Shown here piece by piece: positions 46,904 to 55,640 of a stretch of 64,000 bases of DNA. The DNA comes from Ignavibacteria bacterium. GTDB lineage: Bacteria; Bacteroidota; Ignavibacteria; Kapaibacteriales; UBA2268. The position numbers were made by a program, and so were the translations under genes. The stretch is taken from positions 1 through 64,000 of the forward strand of contig JAERMQ010000011.1 in NCBI GenBank assembly GCA_016844745.1, given 5' to 3'. Below the pieces are notes generated by a model. That model was not told the origin of the DNA, did no database searches, and was given only the letters and a program-made list of their open reading frames with translations. Positions within the stretch are counted from its first letter, which is position 1; the number at the start of each line of letters is the position of its first letter.

Positions 46904-47506
46904 ATGAATTATACGGGACCGAAAGTTAAGCTTTCACGCAAAATCGGAATCAATTTGACTCCGAAGGCGAAGAAATTTTCACAACGCAAACCCTATCCTC
47001 CGGGACAACATGGCGCAACTAAACGTCGCGGGAAACAATCCGATTACGGACGCCAGTTGCTTGAAAAACAGCGCCTGCGCCTGCAATACAACGTTGCAGA
47101 AAAGCAACTTGTTAACTACTTCAAAAAAGCAGCTAAACTAACCGGTAATACAGGTGAATTACTCGTTCAATTACTTGAATCACGATTGGACAATTTGCTT
47201 TGCCGTGCAGGTATGGCTCGCACTGTTTATGCAGCTCGTCAATATGTCAAGCACGGACACGTTATGATAAACGGACATAGAGTCGATATTCCATCATATC
47301 ATGTAAAGGTAAATGAAGTAATTGCTATACGCGAGAAGAGCAAGAAATTGGAATGTTTCCAGGAAGCTATCCGTAATTCCGCAGCTCCGGCATATATTGA
47401 AATGTCGAAGGCTGATTTTTCTGCTCGTTATCTCTATATTCCGGCACGACAGGATATCCCGATTGAATGTGATGTTCCGCTCGTAGTCGAATATTATTCA
47501 AGATAA
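46904..47506 (+). CDS. rpsD: 30S ribosomal protein S4
   Basis: A 200-residue S4 protein with the hallmark SRKIGINLTPKAKKFSQRKPYPPGQHG start, the S4 RNA-binding fold (SRLDNLLCRAGMARTVYAARQYVKHGHVMINGHRVDIPSYHV) and the PVVEYY end. It is a C-minus (zinc-free) form. In many bacteria rpsD is within the rpsM-rpsK-rpsD-rpoA cluster; here it is isolated between a T9SS cargo and hydantoinase B. Whether the genome has a second copy cannot be told. Confidence 0.97.
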   Translation: MNYTGPKVKLSRKIGINLTPKAKKFSQRKPYPPGQHGATKRRGKQSDYGRQLLEKQRLRLQYNVAEKQLVNYFKKAAKLTGNTGELLVQLLESRLDNLLCRAGMARTVYAARQYVKHGHVMINGHRVDIPSYHVKVNEVIAIREKSKKLECFQEAIRNSAAPAYIEMSKADFSARYLYIPARQDIPIECDVPLVVEYYSR

Positions 47507-47529
47507 TTAAATTTACTATATATTTTTTA

Positions 47530-47565
47530 CACCCCTTATCTACTAATTACAGTGGTTAAGGGGTG
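47530..47565. terminator. hairpin between rpsD and hyuB
   Basis: CACCCCTTAT pairs with TTAAGGGGTG at 47556-47565. It separates two convergent genes, but lacks a strong T run, so the terminator role is tentative. Confidence 0.45.
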
Positions 47566-47573
47566 AATTGTTT

Positions 47574-49250
47574 CTATTCCATAAATCCATAATCCCTTTT
47601 CGCTGCCTCGGCAGAGCATACCTCATTGCGGACATCATCGGCAACCTTCTCCTTCTCGCGTTCGGCTGGATTGCCGTAACCGCCTCCGCCGCCCGCAACC
47701 TGTCTATATACAGTTCCGCTTGGAATTCCATTTATCAAATCCTTACTCATCGGTGTAACAACCTTGCCATCAGGATATGTTAAAGTAATACTGTTCAATA
47801 TACCTGTTTTCCCGCCATGCAAACCATAAGCCGGCTCAACATCGCCATCGCCGAAAACAACCATCTTGGTATCATCGGCGACTATTTCAATAACAGTCTC
47901 AACTCCCAAGCCGCCGCGCCATTTACCTGCGCCTGCCGAATCCTGCATATATTCATGCCGCAGAATGGTATGCGGCGTCTGACGTTCGTACATTTCGTAA
48001 TCCTGGTCAAGCACGCCGCCGGAAGCATCAATCATCCCGATATGGTCGTAGCCGTTAGAACCAAGCAATGCTCCCGAACCGCCCTTCAATCCCATAAAAC
48101 AAATATCGACATACTTCCTGCCGGTACGCGGATGCAAACCGGTGAAAAGCGAGCATAGGAGATGATTCCATCCGGCTGTAACGCGCTCAGGGATTGCCGT
48201 GGAGAGGGCTTTGAAAATCGAATCGGCTACCTGCGGGCATAAATGATTGCCGAATGTAGTTGCCTTGGGATATGCGGCATTTAATATCGTCCCTTCGGGA
48301 ACTATGTATTTCAATGGCTTAATCATACCTTCATTGTGTGGAATATCGGGATTGACCATTTGAAGGAAGGTAAGGGTAATTGCTGAGCAGGTCGATGTAT
48401 AGGTTCCGTTTACAAAGCCGTTCGTTTGCGGGGAAGATTTCGAGAAATCGAATGTTACAGCTTCATCCTCGACCGTTACGGTAGTATGAATGTTGAATAC
48501 TGAGCCAGGGTGCTTGCCGTCGTAGAAAACTTTACTTTCACCTGAATACACGCCATTAGGAATGGAGCGGATTTCCGAGCGCATCATCTGCTCTGTGGAG
48601 TTGAATAGCTCCTGCTTATGTGTTTCAAATACTTCAATTCCGTACTTCTCTACTAAAGCTTGCAAGCGACGTTCGCCAAGAGTACAGGCTCCGATTTGCG
48701 CCATTATATCTTCCTGAACCATCTGCAGCCGGATATTTGCAAAAATCAAATTCCATACATCACGGCGAAGCTTACCTTTTTCGTAGAGCTTAACAGCAGG
48801 AATTCGCAATGCTTCCTCCCATACTTCCGTAGCGTTGGGATTATATCCGCCCTGGACAGCGCCGCCTATATCAGCCTGATGTCCTTTCGCTGCCGACCAG
48901 CCGATGAGCTGCCCACCGAAGAAAATCGGTTTGAATATAGCAACATCGTTGTTTTGGTTGCCCATCGAGAAGACGTCGTTATGGATAATCACATCGCCGG
49001 GCGCAATATCATCGCCGTAAAAGTCCAGAATCACCTTGCAGACCGGACCGAGCGAGAACGAAAGAATCGGCAGGTTTTCGGTTTGCTCAAGCATTTGCCC
49101 ACTGCCGTCGTAGAGTCCGGTAACGAAATCTTTGGCTTCGCAGAGGATTGGCGAGCGTGTAGTTTTCGTAAGCGAGATGCTCATTTCGTCTGTGATTGAC
49201 TTGAATGAATTACGGAATATCGAGACTAAGATTTTGTCTATTTGCGCCAT
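47574..49250 (-). CDS. hyuB: hydantoinase/oxoprolinase subunit B (HyuB family)
   Basis: A 558-residue HyuB-type protein with the typical blocks ICEAKDFVTGLYD-like LCEAKDFVTGLYDG, GDVIIHNDVFSMGNQNNDVAIFKPIF, GHQADIGGAVQGGYNP, RGGLGVETVIEI and GGGGGYGNPAEREK near the C-terminus. It pairs with HyuA (2696-4789), but the two genes are 43 kb apart and in opposite orientation. Substrate is unknown. Start ATG 49250 is correct by length. Confidence 0.9.
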   Translation of the reverse strand: MAQIDKILVSIFRNSFKSITDEMSISLTKTTRSPILCEAKDFVTGLYDGSGQMLEQTENLPILSFSLGPVCKVILDFYGDDIAPGDVIIHNDVFSMGNQNNDVAIFKPIFFGGQLIGWSAAKGHQADIGGAVQGGYNPNATEVWEEALRIPAVKLYEKGKLRRDVWNLIFANIRLQMVQEDIMAQIGACTLGERRLQALVEKYGIEVFETHKQELFNSTEQMMRSEIRSIPNGVYSGESKVFYDGKHPGSVFNIHTTVTVEDEAVTFDFSKSSPQTNGFVNGTYTSTCSAITLTFLQMVNPDIPHNEGMIKPLKYIVPEGTILNAAYPKATTFGNHLCPQVADSIFKALSTAIPERVTAGWNHLLCSLFTGLHPRTGRKYVDICFMGLKGGSGALLGSNGYDHIGMIDASGGVLDQDYEMYERQTPHTILRHEYMQDSAGAGKWRGGLGVETVIEIVADDTKMVVFGDGDVEPAYGLHGGKTGILNSITLTYPDGKVVTPMSKDLINGIPSGTVYRQVAGGGGGYGNPAEREKEKVADDVRNEVCSAEAAKRDYGFME

Positions 49251-49343
49251 AAAGCATATACCCTAAATTTACGAAATTCATTTTTTACAAGATATAAATT
49301 AAGGAAAAATTGTGAGATATTTTAAGAAAAGTATCAATGACAA

Positions 49344-49437
49344 ACCAAGAAAAACCCCCTTTGAAAAAAAAATTTCATTCTACTTCTACTTCTATGTTCT
49401 ATTTCTAAAACCGGGGGTTAGGGGGTTTTTTCTTGGT
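49344..49437. repeat. long inverted element with CCCCCTAACCCCC arms, copy 2
   Basis: Inverse copy of 29075-29182. The outer arms (ACCAAGAAAAACCCCC / GGGGGTTTTTTCTTGGT) pair with one bulge and differ from copy 1 outside the shared core. Confidence 0.8.
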
Positions 49438-49510
49438 TTTATTCCTAAGAAGTTGTATATAATAAGTTTTTTTTATTAAATTGCTTTACGATTTGATTAA
49501 TTCTTTATAA

Positions 49511-49843
49511 ATGATTATGATAGCTGAATCAGAATTGAGAAATATTACCAACTCCATTGTAAAGTATTACAATCCCGAAAAAATCATACTATTTGGTTCG
49601 TATGCTTATGGTAAACCTAATGAGAGTTCGGATATTGATTTACTTCTTATTATGCCTTTCGAAGGAAAGAGCTCAATGAAATCACTTGAAATTTGGAAAA
49701 AAATCAAACCGGACATATCAATTGATTTAATTGTGAAAAAGCCTGAAGATTTTATTAATAGATATATTCAAGGCGACCCACTGATAGGAGAAGCTGTTGA
49801 TAAGGGAATTGTTCTATATGAACGAAGTATAACGAATGGATAA
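49511..49843 (+). CDS. MNT-type nucleotidyltransferase
   Basis: A 110-residue protein with GSYAYGKPNESSDIDL: GS at 29-30, Asp41, Asp43 and Asp72, giving a complete acidic triad. It is the same fold as the 1079 gene but only loosely similar. Such proteins usually act with a HEPN partner encoded just downstream; here an ORF6N gene follows 58 bp later, and a tiny out-of-frame ATG string at 49818 is all that might remain of a partner. Confidence 0.8.
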   Translation: MIMIAESELRNITNSIVKYYNPEKIILFGSYAYGKPNESSDIDLLLIMPFEGKSSMKSLEIWKKIKPDISIDLIVKKPEDFINRYIQGDPLIGEAVDKGIVLYERSITNG

Positions 49844-49901
49844 ATAATTTTTAAATCAATGAAAATCGAATAATCCTAAAAATCCTAATACAGACAATTA
49901 A

Positions 49902-50420
49902 ATGAATAATGAAAAAAGCTTAGTTCCTTCGCTAATCGCTGAAGATAGCCTGATTAACCGGATTTATTTTATTCGTGGCGAAAAGGTAATGCTGGACTTC
50001 GATTTGGCAGAACTATACGAAACCGAAACAAAACAACTAAAAAGAGCCGTTAAGCGTAATATTGAGAGATTTCCAAGTGAATTCATGTTTGAATTAACAA
50101 AAGAAGAATTTTTGAGGTGCCAATTTGGCACCTCAAACAAGGTATCACAAATTGGCGCATCAAAACGAGGAGGTATTAGATATTTACATTATGCTTTTAC
50201 CGAACATGGTGTTGCTATGCTATCTTCAATACTTAAGAGCAAGCGTGCAATTGAAATCAATATTGCCATTATCAAAGCATTTGTTCATTTGAGGAAGGTT
50301 GCTAATCTCCATAAAGAGCTATTTGATAGAATTGAAAATCTTGAGACCGGCTTTGAATCATTGAAAGACCTTGTTACGAGCCTGTTAATTCAGGAAACAA
50401 AGCCGAAAATCAATTGTTAA
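49902..50420 (+). CDS. ORF6N-domain protein
   Basis: A 172-residue protein with the ORF6N domain: NRIYFIRGEKVMLDFDLAELY, LKRAVKRNIERFPSEFMFELT, RGGIRYLHYAFTEHGVAMLSSILKS. ORF6N domains are found in phage and bacterial proteins thought to bind DNA. The coding sequence contains a perfect 27-bp palindrome (50111-50137), which may be a chance result of the conserved residues. It is not obviously linked to prophage genes. Confidence 0.85.
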   Translation: MNNEKSLVPSLIAEDSLINRIYFIRGEKVMLDFDLAELYETETKQLKRAVKRNIERFPSEFMFELTKEEFLRCQFGTSNKVSQIGASKRGGIRYLHYAFTEHGVAMLSSILKSKRAIEINIAIIKAFVHLRKVANLHKELFDRIENLETGFESLKDLVTSLLIQETKPKINC

Positions 50421-50520
50421 TTGTTAATGGTCAATGGTTAATGAAAAAAACCTAATTCAGACTATTTTCAATATTCGAATATTTTTTGTAAATTGTGAAA
50501 AAATATTAAGGAGTTGAAAG

Positions 50521-51249
50521 TTGAAATTTACGGATGCTCAAAAACATTATATTGAGCATATCAATAATGGGGAAATTGTTGATATTGAGACCTTTCTTGA
50601 AATTTTATTATTTGATTGTCCTTCAATAAATGATGAAACCAAGACCTTTTATTTTGAATTAAATGAAAAGAAGATTGAGAAATATTTTGATGATGATAAA
50701 GTTATCGTGTATTTTGAGCAAATCAAAGAATTTGCTTCTATTATTGAGTATTTAAGAATTAAAGAATTAAAAAGTGAAACTATATCGATTATTCATAATA
50801 AAATTATTTGTATTCGAGATTGCAATGAAGTACCTATAAATTTACCTTATATTAAAAATTTGGATTATTTGAATAGAAAATTAAAAGATATTTTTGAAGA
50901 AACATTTATACCTTTACCTTCATTAGGCGAATTTATTGAAAATGGTTATAAAACCAAAGATGAAATTACTTTTGATGAACAAATTCAACAATCTAAAGAA
51001 AATTTAAATCATGCTCAAAAGCAATTAACAAGAACCACTTATGCTTTGATTATCAGTGCTATATTAACATTATCATCCATTGTTGTTACAATTGTTTTGA
51101 ATTCTAAAGATAGAAATGTCAAAATAATAAATTCTGATGAATTCAATAGAATTCAAAAAGTAATAATAGTTAACGATTCTACTCAGACCAAAACAAAAAA
51201 GAACGATGATAATCAAAAACAATATTATTATTATTTTAATTTAAGATAA
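50521..51249 (+). CDS. hypothetical coiled-coil membrane protein
   Basis: A 242-residue protein from TTG 50521, preceded by AAGGAG. The N-terminal 150 residues are soluble and helical, a coiled coil follows (EQIQQSKENLNHAQKQLTRTTYA, residues ~158-180) and one membrane helix (ALIISAILTLSSIVVTIVL, ~181-199), leaving a Lys/Asn-rich tail. No family is recognised. It begins an A+T-rich accessory block with the two TPR genes. Confidence 0.6.
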   Translation: MKFTDAQKHYIEHINNGEIVDIETFLEILLFDCPSINDETKTFYFELNEKKIEKYFDDDKVIVYFEQIKEFASIIEYLRIKELKSETISIIHNKIICIRDCNEVPINLPYIKNLDYLNRKLKDIFEETFIPLPSLGEFIENGYKTKDEITFDEQIQQSKENLNHAQKQLTRTTYALIISAILTLSSIVVTIVLNSKDRNVKIINSDEFNRIQKVIIVNDSTQTKTKKNDDNQKQYYYYFNLR

Positions 51250-51416
51250 ATATAGATTACGATAAGAATGAAATTTTGGGAATTAATAAGTGATTGCTTG
51301 AATACCTAAAGAATTAAAAAAAAAACTCAATTTACAGCCATACCGGATAAATTTGAGAATATATTATGTTAATGATCAAAATTATTTTTTGAATCGAAAA
51401 AAATGAGTATATTGTA

Positions 51417-52313
51417 ATGAAACAATCGAATCTTTCTTCTTTACAAATAATAAATAAGTTTAATAACTTTAAAAACCAATGTAAGGAATTTTATGATTAT
51501 ATAATAAATTATAAAAAAGATACTAATGATGATATGATTATAAAACCCATTTTTTGGTTTTTCCAATTTGAATCAGGATCCGAATATTTTATTCCAGGAG
51601 ATTGCAATGAATACATTGAATATTTTTCAAATGAATTAAATAAAGATCCAAATAATGGGTTTGCATTTTATAGAAGAGGTTATGGAAAAATGAAACTAAA
51701 GGATTATAAAGGTGCCTTAGAAGATTATCATCATGCTTTTGAGAATTATCCAAATAAAGAAAGTATATATATTGATAGAACTTTATTATTTTATTGTATG
51801 GGTAATCAATTAAAAGCATTTGAGGATTTAAATATGGCAATAAAAATTAATCAAAAAAATCCTGTACCATATTTTAATCGTGGAAATATAAAAATTAACA
51901 ATAAAGATTTCAAAGGGGCTATAGATGATTTTACTTTAATTACAAAAATGGATAAAATACCTTGGTGGATTTATCAAGTTTATAATAATAAAGCAATAAG
52001 TAATTATTATTTGGGCAATTCTATTGAGGCTATTCAAGATCTTACTATGGCATTAAAAAATGCAAGTGTAAATCAAAGTAAATTAATTTATCGCAATAGA
52101 GCCTATATAAAAGCAATGTTAGGTGATTATACGGGTGTAATAAAGGACTTCGATTTGATGGATGAAAAAGATTGGGATATTATTTTATTCCAAAAGGGTA
52201 TTGCGAAATATAAATTGGGTAAAATAAAAGGAGCATGCAAAGATTGGAGTAAGGCAGGTGAATTGGGTTATAACCAAGCTTATGAATATATTAAAAAATA
52301 TTGCCAAAAATAA
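51417..52313 (+). CDS. TPR-repeat protein
   Basis: A 298-residue protein with at least five TPR-like 34-residue units (GFAFYRRGYGKMKLKDYKGALEDYHHAFENYP, PVPYFNRGNIKINNKDFKGAIDDFT). No signal peptide, so cytoplasmic. The repeats mirror those of the next gene (52375-53595), with the same RG.KA.LGDYKGAI pattern, and both end with an equivalent CKDW/CSDWEIAVELG motif. The pair is probably a diverged duplication. Partners unknown. Confidence 0.8.
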   Translation: MKQSNLSSLQIINKFNNFKNQCKEFYDYIINYKKDTNDDMIIKPIFWFFQFESGSEYFIPGDCNEYIEYFSNELNKDPNNGFAFYRRGYGKMKLKDYKGALEDYHHAFENYPNKESIYIDRTLLFYCMGNQLKAFEDLNMAIKINQKNPVPYFNRGNIKINNKDFKGAIDDFTLITKMDKIPWWIYQVYNNKAISNYYLGNSIEAIQDLTMALKNASVNQSKLIYRNRAYIKAMLGDYTGVIKDFDLMDEKDWDIILFQKGIAKYKLGKIKGACKDWSKAGELGYNQAYEYIKKYCQK

Positions 52314-52374
52314 TATTATTAACAATAATTTTCTCAAAGAAGAAATTCTTTATACGAAACAAAAGGTTGAAAAA

Positions 52375-53595
52375 ATGAAAAAGACCATACTTCTGTTATT
52401 AGTTTTTTTATTGTTTAGTATTTTACTTAATAGCCAAACGGTTGATGAATATTTTGCAAAAGGAGTAAAAAAAAGTAAACTCGGTGATTTCAAAGGGGCT
52501 ATAATAGATTTTAATAAGGCAATTGAAATTGAACCAAATCATTCAGATATTTATTATAATAGAGGGATAGCGAAATTTAATCTTGGGGACAATAAAGGAG
52601 CTATCCAAGATTTTAATAAAGTAATAAAAATGGATCCAAATGATTTAGATGCTTATATCAATAGAGGAAATGCTAAAGATACTTCAGGAGATAATTCCGG
52701 AGCTATTCAGGATTTCAGCAAAGCAATAGAAATTAATCCCAAATGTTCTGAAGCTTACATCAATCGGGGAACAAATAAATCAATATTAGGAGATAAATTG
52801 GGAGCAATCGCCGATTTTGACAAGGGAATCGAGATTAATCCTAAGGTTTCAATCGCTTATAACAACCGGGGAAATGTTAAAACTGAACTTGGTGAATATA
52901 CCGATGCAATTGAAGATTATAATAAAGCAATTGAAATTGATCCTAATGATTTTTATGGATATTACAACAGAGGTAATGTAAAAGTAGATTTAGAAGACTT
53001 TACCGGAGCTATTCATGATTATAATAAAGCAATTGAATTAAATGCTAATAATGCAGATATTTATAAAAGCAGAGGAAATGTAAAAGCAGTACTTAAAAAT
53101 TTTAATGAAGCAATCGTGGATTATGATAGTGCAATAAAGATTAATCCTAACCTTGTATTGGCATATTTTAATAGAGGAAATGTAAAAGGTGAGCTTGGTA
53201 AAAAACGTGAAGCCATTGAGGATTATAGTAAGGCTATTGATTTAAATATTAATTATGCTGAAGCATATCACAACAGAGGTCTTGAAAAAGTAGATATTGG
53301 TGATTATAAAGGAGGAATTGAAGATTTTAACAAAGCAATAAATTTAAATCCGAAGAATGATTTTGCTTTTTTCAGTAGAGGCAATGCAAAAAGTTTAATA
53401 TTTGATTATCGGGGTGCTATTGAGGACTTCAATAAAGCCATAGAACTTAATCCTAACGTAGGTGAATCTTATGCTAATAGAGGTCTTTCTAAAGTAAAAC
53501 TCAAAAATTATAAGGGAGCTTGTTCGGATTGGGAAATAGCTGTTGAATTAGGTAATTTGGAAGCATCAGATTACATTAAACAATATTGCAAATAA
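52375..53595 (+). CDS. exported TPR-repeat protein
   Basis: A 406-residue protein starting at ATG 52375; the ORF is open from 52258 inside the previous gene, but a signal peptide (MKKTILLLLVFLLFSILLNSQ) follows this ATG directly. It contains about eleven regular TPR units (34 residues; YNRG.AK..LGD..GAI.D..KAIEI.P). Probably acts as a protein scaffold in the periplasm. The regularity and the two-gene arrangement suggest duplication from 51417-52313. Confidence 0.85.
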   Translation: MKKTILLLLVFLLFSILLNSQTVDEYFAKGVKKSKLGDFKGAIIDFNKAIEIEPNHSDIYYNRGIAKFNLGDNKGAIQDFNKVIKMDPNDLDAYINRGNAKDTSGDNSGAIQDFSKAIEINPKCSEAYINRGTNKSILGDKLGAIADFDKGIEINPKVSIAYNNRGNVKTELGEYTDAIEDYNKAIEIDPNDFYGYYNRGNVKVDLEDFTGAIHDYNKAIELNANNADIYKSRGNVKAVLKNFNEAIVDYDSAIKINPNLVLAYFNRGNVKGELGKKREAIEDYSKAIDLNINYAEAYHNRGLEKVDIGDYKGGIEDFNKAINLNPKNDFAFFSRGNAKSLIFDYRGAIEDFNKAIELNPNVGESYANRGLSKVKLKNYKGACSDWEIAVELGNLEASDYIKQYCK

Positions 53596-53783
53596 TTGAA
53601 AAACATTCGGATGGCTTTCGCGACTATCCGCTCGAATTCTCAAACGGAGCTATCGTTGGGCAAGGAAATACATATATTGAAGCTCTCCAAAGCACTGAAA
53701 GTTCAATCATGGCTTTTATTGAGTATTATGGCAAGGAAGAATATTTGAAAAGATTTGAGGGTGATTTTCCGAAAGTATGCTGA
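53586..53783 (+). CDS. HicB-like antitoxin
   Basis: A 65-residue protein with IIEKHSDGFRDYPLEFSNGAIVGQGNTYIEAL, the partial RNase H-like core of HicB antitoxins. It starts at TTG 53586 inside the last codons of the TPR gene (10-bp overlap), so it depends on that gene or on a poor start. No HicA toxin is next to it. A strong terminator follows directly. Confidence 0.65.
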   Translation: MQIIEKHSDGFRDYPLEFSNGAIVGQGNTYIEALQSTESSIMAFIEYYGKEEYLKRFEGDFPKVC

Positions 53784-53789
53784 TTGCAT

Positions 53790-53824
53790 TTTCTGAAAGT
53801 TTCCCAACTTTCAGAAATTTTTTT
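53790..53824 (+). terminator. intrinsic terminator
   Basis: A perfect 12-bp stem (TTTCTGAAAGTT/AACTTTCAGAAA) with a four-base loop, then T7 (53818-53824). It ends the block 50521-53783. Confidence 0.88.
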
Positions 53825-53852
53825 AATAGTTTCAATGACATGAGATTAACTT

Positions 53853-54089
53853 TTACTCTGCGTAAAATCTTGCCCAATCGGCACAGCAGTCATATTCATT
53901 TTCCCAACCAAAGCTTCTGCCATTGTTAATTATTCTTACATCCCTAAAATAATCAATGTTCTTCAATGGTTCAGCCATACCTTTAAAATCAATCAATTTT
54001 TCAAAGTCTAAATATTTTTCAAATCCATCGCTAAAAGTTAATTTTAAAATATAATCAGATGTAGGTTCTATTTTATTTATTTTTATCAT
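53853..54089 (-). CDS. DUF2442 protein
   Basis: A 78-residue DUF2442 protein: KINKIEPTSDYILKLTFSDGFEKYLDFEKLIDF, with the C-terminal SFGWENEYDCCADWARF. DUF2442 proteins often sit next to DUF4160 proteins, as here, and the pair is suspected to be a toxin-antitoxin-like module. It starts two nt after the DUF4160 gene, which makes co-translation likely. Confidence 0.85.
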   Translation of the reverse strand: MIKINKIEPTSDYILKLTFSDGFEKYLDFEKLIDFKGMAEPLKNIDYFRDVRIINNGRSFGWENEYDCCADWARFYAE

Positions 54090-54091
54090 AT

Positions 54092-54352
54092 TTAATCCAA
54101 AGGTGTAATTTTTATTGGCTGCTGTTTATTACGTAATAAATCCCAATTTTCAAGCAATTCAATTTTATGGAGGTTAATCCATAATTTGACAAGTTTTGTA
54201 GCTGTTTTGGATAATTTTCCATTGATTAAACTATTATTTTGAATATCAAATACTGCTTCATCATCGCCATAATTAGCATGAATATGAGGGGGATTATGAT
54301 CATTAAAATTCATAGTTATAATTATTCCAAAAAAACGGCTTATTTCCGGCAT
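54092..54352 (-). CDS. DUF4160 protein
   Basis: An 86-residue DUF4160 protein: MPEISRFFGIIITMNFNDHNPPHIHANYGDDEAVFDI, with the conserved HNPPHIHANYG motif. It is upstream of the DUF2442 gene with only two nt in between, the usual arrangement. The activity of the family is not established. Confidence 0.88.
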   Translation of the reverse strand: MPEISRFFGIIITMNFNDHNPPHIHANYGDDEAVFDIQNNSLINGKLSKTATKLVKLWINLHKIELLENWDLLRNKQQPIKITPLD

Positions 54353-54673
54353 AAATAATCCTCATTAATTAGTAGAATTACCAAAACATTTTTTTGTAAA
54401 CGATTGGAATGATAATTTATTTTATATCGGGTTTTCGGAAAGTTTCCCTTCTTTCGAAAAGGTTCATTTGTCAGGGAGCAACAATTCGCCGAATCCTATA
54501 ATCCTAAATCCTAAAAATCTTTATTCGTACATAAAATCCTTTCATCCTTCCATCCCAAAAATCCTAATTCAGACAATAATCATGGTTCATTAAATTTTTT
54601 TTTGTAATTTTAGATTATGAATATGAAAGCGTTACAGATTGAAATTATATGAATAACAATAAATAGATAGACT
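54353..54673. other. gene-free region with CCTAAAAATCC-type repeat remnants
   Basis: Contains degenerate short tracts (ATCCTAAAAATC, CCTAATTCAGACAAT) also seen near 49870 and 50450, and a weak hairpin near 54430-54463. No ORF. Confidence 0.6.
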
Positions 54674-55060
54674 ATGACTGACTTCGATGTTATTACTCCG
54701 AAAAATGAAAATGAACTGCTCGAAGTTATAGCAGCAAATCAAAGCACGCCGTTCCGCTTCGGCGCCGGATTTACCGATTTAATGCCGGAATTAAAAAAGA
54801 ATTCGAACGGCGCTAAAATCAATGTAATCAATCTTGCTAAGGTCAGCGACGACAGCTTCAAATCTATCGTTCGGGCAGGGCGATGAATTTATTATCGGCG
54901 CTTTGGCAACAGCTGCGGATGTAGCAAACAATAAAGAATTATCAGATACCTTTCCTGTTTTGAACCGCGCTGCCGTTTCGCTCGCTTCTCGCCAAATCCG
55001 GCATGTGGCAACTGTCGGTGGTAATATTTGCACTGCTTCGTCTGCAAGCCACTTTTTTTG
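54674..55060 (+). pseudogene. FAD-binding (CoxM/XdhB-type) subunit, broken remnant
   Basis: The first ORF begins MTDFDVITPKNENEL...FRFGAGFTDLMPELKK and after a +1 frame change near 54878 continues as EFIIGALATAADVANN...ASRQIRHVATVGGNICTASSA. These are the FAD-binding blocks of molybdopterin dehydrogenases (GAG, ATVGGNI). The homology ends at about 55060; the remaining two-thirds of the subunit is missing. It is probably a relic of the FAD partner of the 8187-10508 protein. Confidence 0.82.
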
Positions 55061-55208
55061 TCTGAACTTTGATTTTTATGATTTTAATTTGATCGGTGAT
55101 TTTTTTCTTGCAAATTTAATATTTATTTCATAAGTTATAATTGAAAGGTATTAATTGCAAAAATGTCAATGAGAAAATTATTATTAATATAAATAAAAAG
55201 GAATTCAA

Positions 55209-55622
55209 ATGGGAGAGGTCAGGACACAGGTTAAATTAACCAATGCTGCCGATTTTTCAAATAGTAGAAGAGGATTAATATTAAATGAGCAGGTAAGAAG
55301 TATTATAATTGATGCCATGGTAGATACCGGTGCTGTTAGGAGCGTGATACCCGAAAGCATTATGAAATCATTAGGCATTGATATTTACAAAGAAACAACT
55401 GCCGAATATGCAAATGGCAGCAAGGAAAAAGTGGGTATTACCGAGCCGATGTTATTTGAAATTGAAGATAGATTTACAATGGAAGAAGCCTTTGTAATTG
55501 GCGATGAGGTTTTAATAGGGCAGACGGTACTTGAAAAGATGGATTTGTTAGTCGATTGCAATACTCAAAAGTTAATCGGCAATCCCAAACATCCTGAGGG
55601 ACCTGTCTCAAAAATCAAATGA
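55209..55622 (+). CDS. retropepsin-like aspartic protease
   Basis: A 137-residue protein with the catalytic DTGAVRSVIP motif (residues ~38-47) and the flap/core GDEVLIGQTVLEKMDLLVD. One DTGA per subunit means it would act as a dimer, as in retropepsins. It is the intact version of the decayed gene 13521-13933. The EYDF-type gene 55641-55859 begins 18 nt later. Proteolytic activity is inferred from family. Confidence 0.88.
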   Translation: MGEVRTQVKLTNAADFSNSRRGLILNEQVRSIIIDAMVDTGAVRSVIPESIMKSLGIDIYKETTAEYANGSKEKVGITEPMLFEIEDRFTMEEAFVIGDEVLIGQTVLEKMDLLVDCNTQKLIGNPKHPEGPVSKIK

Positions 55623-55640
55623 GTTTATAAAGAAATAAAT

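Noticed and set aside
48660-49199. 179-codon plus-strand ORF in hyuB
   Set aside because: Antisense of the conserved N-terminal part of HyuB.
51250-51416. Possible small gene after 50521
   Set aside because: Frames starting MKFWELISDCLN are broken by stops within a few codons and no homology is clear.
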